64,000 nucleotides of DNA from positions 496,001 through 560,000 of the forward strand of contig JAZKJV010009336.1 of the NCBI GenBank assembly GCA_037367405.1. Direction: 5' to 3'. Origin of the DNA: Ottelia alismoides (Eukaryota > Streptophyta > Magnoliopsida > Alismatales > Hydrocharitaceae). The notes under the pieces are model-generated. The model had not been told where the DNA came from and searched no databases. It was given only the letters and a program-made list of their open reading frames with translations. Numbering within the stretch: the first letter of the stretch is position 1; every line of letters begins with the position of its first letter. Made by a program: the position numbers and the translations under genes. Shown here piece by piece: positions 1 to 12,559 of the stretch.

Positions 1-619
1 CCACCACAGGCGAAATCGTTGATGCCTGCGTACTCCTGGCCGCTGAAGGCGAGCGGTCCTGTCGCAGACGAGGAGCCAGTCTGGGTGAGGCTGCGGGTCT
101 GGGCAAGATTGGGCGAGCGGTCCTGTCGTGCGGGCGTGCGGGTGAGGCTGTCGGTGGTGAGCGTTCCTGGATGGGTCGCGCGATCCTGGGCGTACGGGCG
201 ATGGCGAGTCGGGTGAGTCTGGGTGACGAAGCGCCTTGGTGGGTGGCGCGATCCTGGGCGTGGGGTGAAGCTGTCGCGGGCGTGCGGAAGAGGGGACGAG
301 GTAGGAGGGGCGATGGCGATGTCGAGTCTGGGTGATGGCAGGAGGGGCGATGGGTGTGGAGGGGCGATGGCGGTGGCGGTGACGAGGCAGAAGAGGTGAT
401 GGGCGTGGAGGGGCGGGGACGAGGATGGTGCTGGCTAGTAGGGGCGAGGGCGGGTCTGGGCGAGGGGAAGGCAGGGGAGAGGCGACGCGATGGGGAAGGG
501 AGGGGGAGAAGCGGCGCGATGGGGAAGGGAGGGGGAGAGGCGGCGCGATGCCGAGAGGGAATGGGGAAAGGGATTGGCGCACAGATCCCTAGGAAAAAAA
601 TCCTAGGGCTCTGATACCA
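1..619 (-). mobile_element. Internal 5' part of a Copia-type LTR retrotransposon (runs off the left edge)
   Basis: GC- and G-rich DNA (on the plus strand) next to an LTR. Read on the minus strand it starts with a primer-binding site, TGGTATCAGAGC, at 608-619, the usual complement of initiator-Met tRNA in plant Copia elements. A perfect short palindrome, CCTAGG...CCTAGG, follows at about 589-607. The rest (about 1-580) is low-complexity sequence rich in GCGATGG and GGGCGAG, with a 29-bp tandem duplication at 483-540. No credible coding frame is seen; the open frames here are products of composition. The body and the second LTR, if present, lie outside the window. Confidence 0.65.
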
Positions 620-760
620 TGTGGAAAATGGTGATTAGCTTTCTCATTGCCTTATTAGCCCCCTTAATCCTCTTTATATAGAGAGGATTTAGGGTTAGGG
701 TTTACAAAAAAGGGGGACACTATTCATGGAAAAATACATAATTGCCCTTCTCCTTCAACA
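620..760 (-). repeat. Short LTR of the Copia element (5' LTR, minus strand)
   Basis: About 141 bp with TGT...ACA ends: on the minus strand it opens TGTTGAAGGAG and closes TTTTCCACA, followed at once by the primer-binding site. A TATA-like CTCTATATAAAG lies in the middle (about 673-684), as expected for the U3 promoter. The AACCCTAA-type sequence just beside it resembles telomere repeats by chance. The small LTR suggests an Ale-like or similar short-LTR Copia lineage; this is an inference. The partner LTR is not in the window, so target duplication cannot be checked. Confidence 0.7.
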
Positions 761-764
761 CAGA

Positions 765-925
765 CGATATTGATGCTACATATCGAACCACCGGTCCAAT
801 GCTTCACGTTGAGGTTGACTTCTATTTTTCTGTTGAGGATCAAGGGCTGTAGGGATCCTAGCAGTTTGCTTCATTCCCAACAAAGATTGCATTGCAGACA
901 TTCTTGCGAAACCTCTGTCCATTGT
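765..925 (+). pseudogene. Remnant of a Copia RNase H C-terminus
   Basis: Plus-strand translation gives H-V-E-V-D-F-Y-F, and about 30 residues on C-F-I-P-N-K-D-C-I-A-D-I-L-A-K-P-L. These match in order the well-known Copia RNase H motifs HVE(V/I)D.HF and P(S/T)..Q.ADI(L/F)TK.L. The frame is broken by a TAG at about 849-851 and small deletions. It lies just outside the LTR at 620-760 but in the opposite orientation, so it is an older, separate Copia copy, probably the target of the younger insertion. Confidence 0.6.
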
Positions 926-1604
926 GACATCCTGTAACGTCCTGGCTTAGGTCTTCTTACCGTTATCGAGGAAAACTGATCCTGACAACTTGAAAACCTT
1001 CCAAAATACTTAAATCCAAGTTGTCAAGTAAGTAATCATCGACTCTTATAACACAGTCAAACTTTGCGAGTTTCTGATGTGAGATTATGTTTGGGTTGAG
1101 GTGGTACACACCTAGTAACAATGTAACAAAGTTGTGTATCGTCTAATTGATAATTTACTCATTTGATGTATTGTACTACTTTCTTCTTGGGTTTTGGTTA
1201 GGTATTGCAAAATTTACATTTTAACTCACGAGTCATTGTCATAACCATTCCTTGTACTCTTGACCTCAGATTTTCGCATTTTTTTTGTTTCATCTACTTT
1301 GTCATTGTGTGTGAAATTCGTATTTAGACCCATGAAGTTCTTAGCAATAATCTGCAATCGCGTCAAAATGTCTGGAAAAAGCATTTGATGTGCAAAATAA
1401 GAGTGTAAACTGAGATGTTTTAATGAACAAATGTAATATGTATGACAAATGTATCAATGTTATATGCTTTTTTTAGATCTTCATCGTTAAAAGTTCAAAA
1501 CGACAATGACTCATGACATCCTCAACTTAAGAATTGTTGGTCTCTAGCAATTAAAGTTTTTTTAAAAAAAACTCGAAAAGTAATCCTCGTGAGAGTGATA
1601 GGCG
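926..1604. other. AT-rich spacer, nothing recognised
   Basis: No coding frame, terminal repeat or RNA gene could be supported here. Confidence 0.5.
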
Positions 1605-1724
1605 TAAGTTTATTCACCCTAGTACCACATCGATACCTCTCGAGATCAAACACTTCGAACATCATAAGTTTATTCACCCTAGTACCACATCGATACCTCT
1701 CGAGATCAAAGACTTCGAACATCA
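1605..1724. repeat. Two tandem copies of a 60-bp unit
   Basis: Units 1605-1664 and 1665-1724 differ at one base (c/g at 1651 versus 1711). The unit begins TAAGTTTATTCACCC. The near identity says the duplication is recent. There is no third copy and no sign of an array. Confidence 0.9.
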
Positions 1725-2059
1725 TATGCAGTGGCTAGTTTAGTGGAAAAGATATGCAAAGAACTTATGACTTCTAGTCCTCCTAAACTTCTAAGTCCAT
1801 TCCATAATCTAGTCCAAAATTCATATCATCGATGACATATAAGATCAAGACTAATTGTCTCCCAAACCTCCAACCTTTAAATGATTTATGATGCTTGGGA
1901 AAATCACTTAGATGCGAACTCTCTTTTTTATAATAAAAAGGAATACACGTTAAAAAAGGAGGTTTAGACATCTTTATGGACCATTATATTAGCTCTTTCT
2001 TAAGTTGCTTTGCTATAACTAAGTAACAAACTTGTTCTTGTCTATTTATTTTTCTTTTT

Positions 2060-2340
2060 TCCTTTCCTTTCATTTTCTTTTCTTTATATATATTTTTTTC
2101 AAGGGAGCATATAACGATGGAATGCAATCATTCACGGAATGGAATGAGTAAATGAATGGAAAATAATTAGTCTTCCAAGTATACAATTTGGTGCAACTTG
2201 GGAATGGAATCCTATGGGGTTCCAAATCATTTGTTGTGTTTGCTATCTCCTTTAAGGAATGAAATATAAATGAATGTTTTGCAGTTTCCATCCATTTTTG
2301 TTCTACTATTATGAAAAACTATCATTTTCATCTAAATTTT
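2060..2340. mobile_element. Possible PIF/Harbinger-type MITE remnant
   Basis: Contains repeated GGAATGGAAT/ATTCCATTCC words and the stretch TTGGTGCAACTTGGGAATGG. This composition is typical of the 'GGAATGGAATG' MITEs seen in many plants. I could not find both termini or a 3-bp target duplication, so the boundaries are rough. A possible Myb/SANT-like fragment lies 0.4 kb to the right on the minus strand, a protein type known to accompany Harbinger transposases. Confidence 0.3.
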
Positions 2341-2695
2341 AAAAATACCTTTATTAGGACAAATCTAAGCTACTGGTTTTAGAGTTATCAACTCTTATTA
2401 CAAAATATCAGTAATTAGGTGCCACATTATTTAAAACTAGTAAAGAAATTAATACTACTCTCAAAACTAATTACTTCCATCGAAGAATTATCTGATAAAG
2501 TCCTCTTTGTCATTGTCGGAAAGGGTTAAGAAGACATCTATTGCTTCTAGATCATGTGCCATCTTCAAGCAAGTTATATGTCGTTTTTTTTATCAAAAGC
2601 ATGGATTTTTTCATTTCTTCATTTAACTTCAATCAATATTTTGCAGCATTAACACTAAGTGTTTGACTAAATTGCATTGCTGCATCTCTGATATC

Positions 2696-2941
2696 TTAAG
2701 AAATTAACATTGCAGCATCCATAATAACTTTTCCCATGTTATCAACTCTTGATCTTCTCTGTCTAGTGTGACTATTATTGTAGCTTATATTTTCTTCTCC
2801 ATCTCTTGATATGAGTGGTTCTCCGTTCTCAATCTTATTCATCTCATTTTCATCATCAACAACTACACTTTCCTTTGATGTTTCAACACCGATCTCATCA
2901 GCTATCTTTGCAGCCCCTTGTGCAAGATTTCCAGTAAACAT
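2696..2941 (-). pseudogene. Possible Myb/SANT-like (Harbinger-accessory type) C-terminal fragment
   Basis: An 81-residue minus-strand frame opens M-F-T-G-N-L-A-Q-G-A-A and has an acidic middle and a basic TRQRRSRVDN patch. Broken extensions continue to about 2,500. The pattern (F.G..A.G, acidic linker, then a helical tail) resembles the C-terminal part of plant Myb/SANT-like proteins that act with PIF/Harbinger transposases in target binding. Similarity is weak and the N-terminal trihelix is not visible, so this is an inference. It could equally be non-coding. Confidence 0.3.
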
Positions 2942-2945
2942 GATC

Positions 2946-4850
2946 TATAACAAAGATCATGCAAAATTCACTATAAAATAGAAATTTTTTATACCTGAAT
3001 TGAGATGCATATTTATGGATCTACATCAACAAAAGATATCATGTAATATTAGCTATTTAGATAAAGTTGCATAATACAAATGAAATTATAATAAAATTTA
3101 CTCGTACGTAATTCTCCCAAACATCTTTTTTTTGTGAAAACACATTTTATGTTTGAATCATATCCCTAATCACTTGTACTTCCATGTACCATATACCATA
3201 TGATAGCAAATTTGAGTTGTAAATATTTTATTCCATTACTCAATATGTGACTGTCCTTTGAGTCTGCATCCTGGTAGTTTTTGTTCAAAACTCCTTTTTA
3301 AAATTACTAAATATCGAGATTTGGAACCGTTGTTGGCTTTATGTGTTCATGCTTGTACCAACTCCGAAATGGATTTGATTAATTTTTCTATGTATGTCTA
3401 TTTTCTCTTATTCTTACCAGGTGCAAAACTACTATAAAAATTTGACTCATACCTATTTAAGGAATATAATATTATTTATTTTTAAGAGAAATACATCAAA
3501 TAATAAAAAGTAAGGGAAAATTCACATGAACTATAAAATAGGGGCTTTATATTTCCTGTAGAACCATGTACTAAACATCTCCATAGACAAATTATCTCTC
3601 CATGTGGTCCACCCATCTTATGATTCAATAATTGTTATTGGATGAACATATTAATCATCCGATGTGTCTTCTATAAGAGCGAGAAAAAACTACGAGAGAC
3701 ATTATATATGTAGTGGAATACAAGGTAATTTCTTTTTTGTGCTATTTTATGTTTTGAATTTTTTAATGTACTTTTTAGATGAAAAGACTGAACTATTTAA
3801 AATTTGAAGGTAAGGAAATATTTGATAAATATAGAAGATGAATTTGTCTCTCACCTAGTAGGAAACATGACCTAATTTTATCTATGCATGCATTTTCAAG
3901 AGTAAATCTTCAATAAATTTGAGTCAAAATAGTTCAACATGCATAAAAATATTCTAGAAAATAGAGTAAAGATTGAAAATTTCTTGAAAATACATAAAAT
4001 AAAGCTATTTAATATAAGCTCTTACAAAAAATTGGATAAGAAATGATAAAAAATGAGTATATAGTAAATAAAAAAACCATTGACTAAAATGTAAATAAAG
4101 TTTAATTTTCTAATACAAAAGAGTCCGCTCTGATCTAAAACACAAATAACTAAAGATAGTTTTACATTCACTACTTCCTTCTTGAGGACTCTTAATGTGA
4201 ACTAATGGAATGCATAAGGCCTTGCCAAAATATTTAACCCTTCATACCACATGATAGGGATGCGTCCACGCATATTTTTTAATGAACTTGACCATGCGTG
4301 ACAGAGGAGGGAGTGGATCTCTAGTAGGTATGGGATGAGCTCATCGACCTTTATTACGCACTTCAAGAATCAAAAATTGATGCATGGTGATTCATTTTAT
4401 TCATCTCATTGAATCCAAAGAAGACGTTAATGTCTTAGATGGCCTCCAGTGGTTGTGAATCAAAGGAGAATATAGATGGATCGTAAGCTTCGAGCAATGA
4501 AAAGCAGAGTGTTATGCATTGAAATCGCCTCATAAAGACCCAAAAATCTAAGTAAAAAACAACAACACCCCCTTTCCTATAAAATTTAAACTGAATGAAC
4601 AAAGGAATAATGGTACATAGAGCCCTTCTTACTGGTGATATTGGGACTATCTTCTAAATATTGAATGGAGATGGATTGTGGATGAAACTCATTGAATGGA
4701 TATGCAAATGATAGAGGAATAAGCCATGCCTCAAGCTAGCTTGTGTGAGATATGATTTCAGTAGGCGACTTTATAACTCATGCTCTCTTTTACTGAGTGA
4801 AGAATCTCCATTTCATCACCTTTATTCTTTCATTTTGGCTATGAATCCCT
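2946..4850. other. AT-rich intergenic DNA without recognised genes
   Basis: Mostly A/T-rich, no long frames on either strand. The stretch 4,190-4,800 is a little less AT-rich and may be degenerate transposon DNA, but I see no motif that places it. Confidence 0.5.
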
Positions 4851-4858
4851 AGACAAAA

Positions 4859-7800
4859 TGCATGTAAAGAGCATTAATTTGTACAAATTAACCTTCGTTG
4901 TTTATACTATAAATATTGTATAAATTATTGTATTTTATACAAAAATAAAAGAATAAAAGAAAAGAAAAATAAATGAAATACCATAGGTATTGAATGATCC
5001 TAAATCCTGAGACCTAGGCATCATGATGATTGGGTCGACAAGGAATGAAGTAGGGGGAGCTAAAGGCCAATAAATACTCAAAACCCTAATTTTTCAATTC
5101 TTCAATAAATAGGTTTTGGGACCCATTTTATTTCATTATTTTTATACCTCAATCTTGTAGATAAAAATACAAAGAAAAATACAATATCTTACTTCACTTA
5201 AAAAAAATGTAAAATGTGCCCCGGACACTCAAAATAAAAAGCCTTAAAGAAAACTTTTCATACTTGTATCTTCTCTATACAAGCTCAAAATTTATCAAAC
5301 TCGTCGTTATTTTTCATAAAATTAAATTATCTTTTTAATGAAGGTAGTTAATTCAATTTGGAATTAAGATGCAAAAGTTAGGTTTGGGCCCTCATTGTGT
5401 AATATACCTGAATAAAATAATCACTATATTTATCCCTTTTATTTTTCACTTCCTTATATTTTTGTAATTTTGAAAATATTATTTAAATTACATATACATA
5501 ACTAAAATAAACTAAAAGAGTTAAAAAATATTAAAATAAATAAGTATACTATAATACATAGATGGATTATACATGTAGATACATATATAATAAATATACA
5601 TATTTATTTAAGCTAACAAATAACTTCAGAAAAATATAATAAATAAATAAATATGTATTTAAATAAGTTATAAATATATAAAGTAAGTGTATAAAATAAT
5701 AAAAAATAAAAAATAAAATACACTATATATTTGTAAATATATCTATATTTATACATGTAAAAATTAAAATCCAGCAACTTAACTCAATAAATAATAATAT
5801 ACTACATAAAATAATAAATATTTTTCATAATTTAAGAAAAATAAAATAATTGACTATTTCTTTTTGAATTATTTTTGCATTTATTTTCTGTTTATCGCTT
5901 AGTGGTCTATGTAGCCAAATGAGGACCTGAACTTGGTTGACCTGCTGGTCAACTAATCCCCTCGGGTGCCCTAGCCTTGTTAAACTCGCTGAACTATCTC
6001 TTCCTCAATTTTTCCCCACCAGGGCTTGCATTTTCGTGGCATGATTCCTCTTTGACTTTCACTCCTCGATCAATGATCTTTCATGCCAAGATCTTGCCTC
6101 GATCTAAGGACCACTGCATTAGGCATTCCTCCTAATACAAGTCAGCCATGTATATATACCCTCCTCTAACTAAATTTTAAATTTGATCCCGTTTCACCCT
6201 CGAAATCCCCAGATTTCTTCGTGTTTGAGGTTGCTGGTGACAACAACATCCTCACAGGAGCGTTTAACATGGAGGAAGAGGGTCGGAGCTGATGATCTGA
6301 GAATCACCGGAGACCTTCGGGCAGAGATCCTCCTTGGCTCCTTGTTCTCCATGTTGAGCTGTAGTTTCTTCGCTCTTTTCATTCCTAGCAATAATATTAG
6401 TCTAACTTAGGTTTTAATTTTGCTTAAAGTAGTCTTGTATTTCGTAAAAACCAAGATCGTAGTTTACCGAAGCTTGAGCTCCGACCACTATTTTCGTCGT
6501 GTCCGATTATCCTCTGCCTCACCTAACACCTCCATCACCTTCCCCATTGCCTTCTCTATGCCCCCAGCACCTCCATTCTCTCTAATCATTCCTTAATCAG
6601 AAGATCTTCTCTCCACCTCCGCCACTCTCTAGAGAGCATCGCCTCGACCCCATTCTGCTCATTCTCCATGCCATAAGACCCCCTAGACCCCCCTTTTTCT
6701 GTGCCTGAGCTTCTCATGCAGGTCAGGAAGGTCAAAGGCCTCGTTTTAGGTTATTTTGTCTAAGAACAGGAACCATGTGCTCTGATCCTTCTTCAAGCTC
6801 CAGGGCTCCATCATTGAGCTCTAAACACCTTCTGAGCACCTCAGCAGCTGCGGAATGTCCCCATGCGTCGATTGAAGATGTCAACAGCCGTCAAAGTAGG
6901 AGGATCTTATTGGAAGAAGCTCGCCCAAGAGGAGCTTCTTCCATGTTCCTCCATCCATCTCCTCTGTCGTTGGACCAACCGCTTCGTCCAGAACGTACAT
7001 CCACCATTAAATAAGCGCCATTGATCGTTGGATCCTGTGATCTCCTCCATTGATCGATGAAGCGACATTGGGCATTCTAAAGCAGTCACGTGTCTAAGTG
7101 AAATCATCGTAGCTATTGGATCGCATGCAGGAGGGGTATTTTGCACTACCACCCCTCTTTTTTTCCATTTACTTTTTAGTTCATAAACATTCTTCTGTAG
7201 TTTAAAATATTTTGGAATATTTACACTTTAGCCCCATATTTATTTTATTTGCTATTCAGTCCAATCCACATCACCTCACATGCGCATATACGTGAGGGGT
7301 CTTGGCATTTTGTAGAGGACCCACTTCAAGTTTTTGTTATTAATTAGTCCAAGGAATATTTATTTCAGTGATATTTTTGGAGAAAATTATGATCTAGACA
7401 TGTCACTTATCGAATATTGTAAATATACCCTAACAATGCATTTTTAATTGAATATTTCTTAGATTTTTGCACAGAGGCCCTTGGACATTTGAAATGTATT
7501 CTGAAATGACTTATAGCTTTATTTAAATGGCATTTAGGCCCCTGTCAGAACATTAATTTTTATTTCTTGTATTTTGATTATTAAAAATAACATTTTGCAT
7601 CCAAAAATTATAAGAAAATTATTTTAAGTGCTCGGGACTATATTAAATCACATGTATTTTATATAAGGTAATTAACATTAATATCATATTTTAAAATACA
7701 AAAATATTGCATTTTCTTTTGTTTGCATTTAAAAATAAAAAATATAAAAATATTTTAAAAAATCTAAAGGAATTAGAATATATTTATTATTGTATTTTGC

Positions 7801-8784
7801 AACTCCAGACCAAAAATAATTAAAAATTAAAAAAACATTAAAAATTGAAAAACCCTAAAATCTTATAAAATTACTAAAAATATCTAAAAATCCAAAAATA
7901 TTAGTTTCTATTTCTAAATTATATCTATGTTATATATTAAAAATAGTTTTGGAAAATTTTGAGATTTTTATCTATTTTAAATTCCAAAATAATTCGACCT
8001 TGTATTATTAGTCATAGTTTTGATCTTTTTAATCATTTAAAAATATTAAAAAATCAGCAAAAAATATAAGAAAAGTTCCAAAAATAGTGAAAAAACTAAA
8101 AAATGCAAAAACATTTTATTTTAAAATTTCTTAATATTTATAGTTATATCTATAAATATAAAAGCCTACATTCTACATATATAGCTATACATGCTTATAT
8201 TATTATTATTAAAAATACCAAAAAATATTTAAAAAATCGTTAAAAGATAAAAAGGTCCGCACTTTAGGGTATTTTCCTATTTTAAATATATTTATTATAT
8301 ATCTATTATATATAGTGTATATATTAATCATAGTTGTATATATTTTTATATATTACATATATATTACATATATATTAAAAAGAAAACAAAAAATCGAAAA
8401 ATATAAAAAGAATATAAAATTTATAAGATTAAAAACAATATATATTAAAAAACCAAAAAATATAAAATATGAAAAATCCAAAAAAAATCCCTAAAAAACA
8501 TTTATTGATTTTTTTATCAATTATTGTGGTTATCTTAGTTGCTCCTTTGTGGTTCGAACCCTACACTTGCATACTATACATATCATTTTGTAGGGTATAA
8601 TAAATTTTAGCGTGCTATTATTAATTGCTTGAGCATATTGTGGGTTAATTGTTGATTGGCACGCTTGAGTTGGGTGTTGAGTACTATGAGAGCGACCAAT
8701 ACAACGATTGCTGGATCTAACTTGTCGGACACCACATGCCCTCCAAGATCAGATGTTAGACACCTCGATTCCAGTTGTTCATCA
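4859..8784 (+). repeat. 5' LTR of an old Athila-type (Ty3/Gypsy) element
   Basis: Blocks in this stretch recur in the same order in the 3' LTR: about 5,370-5,435 with 15,230-15,290; 5,880-5,950 with 15,440-15,510; 6,290-6,350 with 15,860-15,920; 6,460-6,500 with 16,030-16,065; 7,250-7,310 with 17,720-17,775; and 8,640-8,780 with 18,870-19,010. A TATA-like CATGTATATATACCC lies at about 6,148. The 3' end is set by the primer-binding site at 8,787. The 5' end is uncertain: it may lie at TGCATG (4,859) or nearer 5,340. The segment 7,700-8,470 is extremely A/T-rich. Identity with the 3' LTR is low, so the insertion is old. Confidence 0.6.
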
Positions 8785-8786
8785 AA

Positions 8787-8804
8787 TGGCATCATTGTAG
8801 GAGA
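8787..8804 (+). promoter_or_regulatory. Decayed Athila primer-binding site
   Basis: TGGCATCATTGTAGGAGA matches the standard Athila site TGGCGCCGTTGCCGGGGA except for five changes. These are C-to-T or G-to-A apart from one C-to-A, and include loss of both CG dinucleotides. Position and the following GCAA also fit. In an active element the site pairs with a host tRNA to start minus-strand DNA synthesis. Confidence 0.7.
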
Positions 8805-8899
8805 GCAACTCTTAGGATAGATTTTGTGTGTTTATGTTTTCTATCTCATTATTTTATGCTTTATTTTTATTTTATTGATATAATTGTTTATCTGCGCTA

Positions 8900-9726
8900 A
8901 TCCATTTTCTCTGTTGAATTTCTCATGAGGGACCACGTGGTAAAGGCGACTTCTTAGGAATCAGATGCACTCGAGTTGCGAGGAGATTGACCCTTCTTCC
9001 CTTCGGTCAATTGAAGAGAGCAGGTGAGAGATACAAAATAGAAATTAGCATATATCTTTCTTTTATTTTTTATGTGTGAGAGAGATAGTCACTTTATTTT
9101 CTATTATTAATTTGTAATAATAAAGGTGGACACCTAAACATTCGGGCCTATTTTACCAAGTGATTGTTGACTTGGGGACGATCTTACGAGCAACTGGCAT
9201 ACCACCATCAGCAGCCATATCACCATTATGTGACTGCTCAGTACAATCTGTATCCTCCCCCTCATTATTATCAACATAAGCATCCTCCTCAACACTATTA
9301 TTAGAAAAATCAGTCGCAACCTCCACAATACCAATACCAGTCCAGCGTGGTCAGCACGTTGAATCATCAGAGGTCGCGTCGATCATCCCCACACTAGACT
9401 GTGTGGCTCAGCTGGTGAAAAGCCTAGTTAAGATGAACTAGAAGTTGGATGACCTCACCGCCATCAAAACAATCATACCAGAGCATGTCGAGGACAACCC
9501 TAATAATTTTAAATGCAAAGAGCGTGTAGTCAGCAATGTATCCTCCAAATCTGCAGAGTCAGGTATCAATGATTTTATGTTATCTAATGATGTGACTCTC
9601 AGGAGCGGTAGTACTTTGCAGCCATCTATAGCCTCCAAGGGGAAGAATAAAGTATCATCTGGCGAATCTTTATCTTCTACATCAACTGATCCAGCAACCG
9701 GGTTGGGTGACCAAGAAGAAGAATGA
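8900..9726 (+). pseudogene. Decayed gag of the Athila-type element
   Basis: Readable pieces only. At about 9,200-9,350 a Q/P/Y-rich stretch (H-H-Q-Q-P-Y-H-H-Y...) resembles the proline/glutamine-rich tail of Athila Gag. At 9,445-9,726 an open frame contains S-N-D-V-T-L-R-S-G-S, matching the conserved 'TLRSGK' motif near the Gag C-terminus of Athila elements. The N-terminal capsid part (from about 8,900) is broken by stops and shifts. Gag would form the virus-like particle; no functional product is possible here. Confidence 0.6.
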
Positions 9727-9954
9727 GGAGTTGCACCAAAGAAAATATAAAAAATGAAGAAAAAGAAAAGGATTAAAACAGAATAAGAGCTACGACAGAA
9801 CCGATTCATCCAAGGAGAAAGCCGCAACCGATCTAGAGCCAGTTGATGAAGCTGAAGCTCCTGCACATATTTTTTCCCTGTTTTGAATGGCAACACACCT
9901 TCTTGCTAGTCATTTGTAAATAATGATGTAAATAAGAACAATACATTTCGATTT

Positions 9955-10600
9955 GTGGATATTCCTTTTTCAGATGCAATGAAAAACTCCAATGAGATTC
10001 TTCAAAATGTTTTTCTTGAAATGTCATTGTTAAAAGACATAGAATACATGCCTTTTGTGAAGAGAGGATTGAAAGAGACATGTATATCAAAGTCTCAACC
10101 CCGTAAGAATGGATGCAAAAGAGTAGAAAAGAACATACTCACCATAGCCACAGTGAACGCGATCAGTGACCTCCGAGCCAAGAAGAAAGATAAGGGAGCT
10201 CCTTTAATCAGATGTGAAATTTTTGATCGGATTTTTTAGCGAAATTTGCTTGATGGTGGTTCCTCTATAAACCTTATATCCTCCTTATTGCTTCAAGAAT
10301 TCAGGTTGGGTCTGCATAAACCCACATGCATGATCCTTCAGTTTGCTAATCGATCCATTAAGAGGCCTAGAAGTTTATTAGAGGACGTTATCATAACCGT
10401 GTGGGACATGAGATTCCCAATGGACTTCGTTGTCTTGGGCATGGATTCCCCTGCACCATTACTCTAGACCCCTATTATTCTTAGTTGGTCGTTCCTTCGA
10501 ATAGCCAAAAAGGTAGTTGATTACGGGTCTGGAAAGATCACGTTCTGCTCCAGGAATGAAAAGGTTACTATGGATATGATCAATGAGCTGAAAGATGCAA
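9955..10600 (+). pseudogene. Decayed aspartic protease region of Athila-type pol
   Basis: From 10,246 the frame reads L-D-G-G-S-S-I-N-L, where Athila proteases have D-L-G-A-S-I-N; the Asp and downstream Ser-Ile-Asn fit the retropepsin active site. Downstream F-A-N-R-S-I-K-R-P and F-P-M-D-F-V-V-L-G-M-D match the family's L.dRS...P and FP.DF.VLdM segments. The frame stops at TAG (10,465-10,467); a weak ILGRPFL counterpart follows at about 10,470-10,500. Upstream 9,955-10,239 is a lysine-rich linker ending in a TAG just before the protease. Confidence 0.65.
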
Positions 10601-11009
10601 TGAGCACATCTAAGAAAGGAAAGCCATCACCGCCTGCAGAAGATTGAGACACCATTGAGCAGATCAGAGAACCATGCCTATCTTTGAATGACATCTTGAC
10701 ACATGAAATCCCCTTTCTAGAAGAGGATCTGGACATCATAGTCTACTCTTGCTCCTTTTCAAACAGGAAGAGTGATGATAAAGCAATGATCGAGCTATTC
10801 TAAGAAGTTTCATGCCAAACCAAACAAGAAGAAATCATTGCAGATATGTTCGATATTTTATTATCAGAGCCACGAGTACAGAGGTAAGTAGCACTTCATT
10901 GTCAGCAGATTATTCACCTATCAGTTCAGTCTCAGAAGTAGCCGAGAAACTGGCTCAGTAATTACTTGAACTAAAATCGCTTTTAATAGATCTTAAGTAT
11001 ACGTTCCTT

Positions 11010-12510
11010 GTGGGCCAGCAGAATATGCATCCGGTCATCATCAGTAGTAGATTTACCATGGATCAAGAATCTCTCTTGCTAGAGATTCTAGAGAAAAATC
11101 ATAAGACACTTGGTTGGAATGTTTCGGATCTCCGAGGGATAAATCTGACATTGTATTCACACCACATCTACTTAGAGAATGATTGTAAACCATCTTGCGA
11201 ATTCCAAAGAAGGTTAAACCGTCATCTCTGGAACATAGTCATGAAAGAGATCATGAAGTGGTGTGAGGTTGACTTCATTTATCCTATCTCCAGCTCGAAA
11301 TGGGTTATCCCATTGCACGTAGTTCTAAAGAAATCTGGAATTTTGGTGATCACAAATAATCAAGGAGCGGAGATTTCTATTCGAGTACCCACTTCATGGC
11401 GTGTCTGTGTTGATTACAGATGCTTGAATTCAGCAACCAAGAAGGATCACTTTCCTCTACCATTTATTGATCAAGTGCTTGAGAGGTTGTTAAGGAAAAG
11501 GTTCTTTTGTCGCTTGGACCGGTACTCTGGGTACAACCAAGTGGCAATTACTCCTGAAGATAAAGAGAAAAAAACTTTCACATGTCCATTTGGAACCTAT
11601 GCTTTCAAGCAGATGCCTTTTTGTGTTATGTAATGTGCCCTCTACATTCCATAGGTGCATGTTGGTTCTTTTTGCTGGCAAGGTGGGTAGTTTCCTCGAT
11701 GTTTTCACGGATGATTTCTCAGTCTATAGTGATAGTTTTGATGCTTGTCTTGCGTACCTAGACCGAGTGCTTACGAGATGTCGTGAATTCAATTCAGTTC
11801 TATCATGGGAAAAGAGTAACTTCATGATTATAGAAGGGATTGTGTTGGCCCATGTTGTCTCTAAGCGAGGCATGGAGGTTGACCGGCAAAGGTGGAGGTT
11901 ATTGCAAAACTTAGACCACCTCGTACTGTCAAGAATGTGAGGTCATTTCTGGGGCATGTTGGTTTCTACAAAAGATTTAGTAAAGACTTCAGCAAAATTA
12001 CCCGACCTCTCACAGAATTGCTAGGCAAGGAGATCAACTTCATTATTGATCAGAAGGTTCTCCAAGCCTTTACACAGTTAAAAGAATTGGTCACTCATGC
12101 TTCCATCCTACAGCCACTGGATTGGCCTCTCCCATTCGAGATCATGACAGGCATTTCTGATTTTACCATTGGGGATGTTCTAGGACAAAGAAGAGGTAAT
12201 ATTCCATATGCCTTTCATTATACCAGCAGAACACTTGATGATGCACAGAAGAACTATATAGTGATAGAAAAATAGCTACTAGAAGTTGTATTCACCCTCG
12301 AGATGTCCAGATCACATCTCCTCAGTTCAAAGGTAATTATTTATACTGAGCATTATGCTATCTAGTATTTACAACAGAAGAAAGATGCCAAGTCACATCT
12401 ACTCAAATGAATCCTTCTCCTCTAGGAATTTGATTTGGAAATTAAAGATAAATCTCGAGTTAAGAATGTGGTAGCACATCACATGTCCATAATTGAACTG
12501 CCAGATACTC
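11010..12510 (+). pseudogene. Reverse transcriptase and RNase H of Athila-type pol (broken)
   Basis: RT motifs appear in order: W-R-V-C-V-D-Y-R-C-L-N (about 11,398), D-H-F-P-L-P-F-I-D-Q (about 11,448), L-D-R-Y-S-G-Y-N-Q (about 11,513), then F-T-D-D-F-S (about 11,704), the catalytic DD box with T where M or V is common. S-F-L-G-H-V-G-F-Y at about 11,943 begins the connection region, and P-Y-A-F-H-Y-T-S-R-T (about 12,205) belongs to RNase H. Two frameshifts (near 11,625 and 11,900) and several stops after 12,270 break the gene. The order RT-RNase H-integrase is diagnostic for Ty3/Gypsy. Confidence 0.85.
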
Positions 12511-12559
12511 AGTTGAGCAGTGTATCAATATCAGAAACCTTTCCTGATGAATCTATGTT

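Noticed and set aside
8545..8575. GGTTCGAACC, a tRNA T-loop-like word
   Set aside because: No cloverleaf around it; such words are common near the LTR ends of Athila-type elements.
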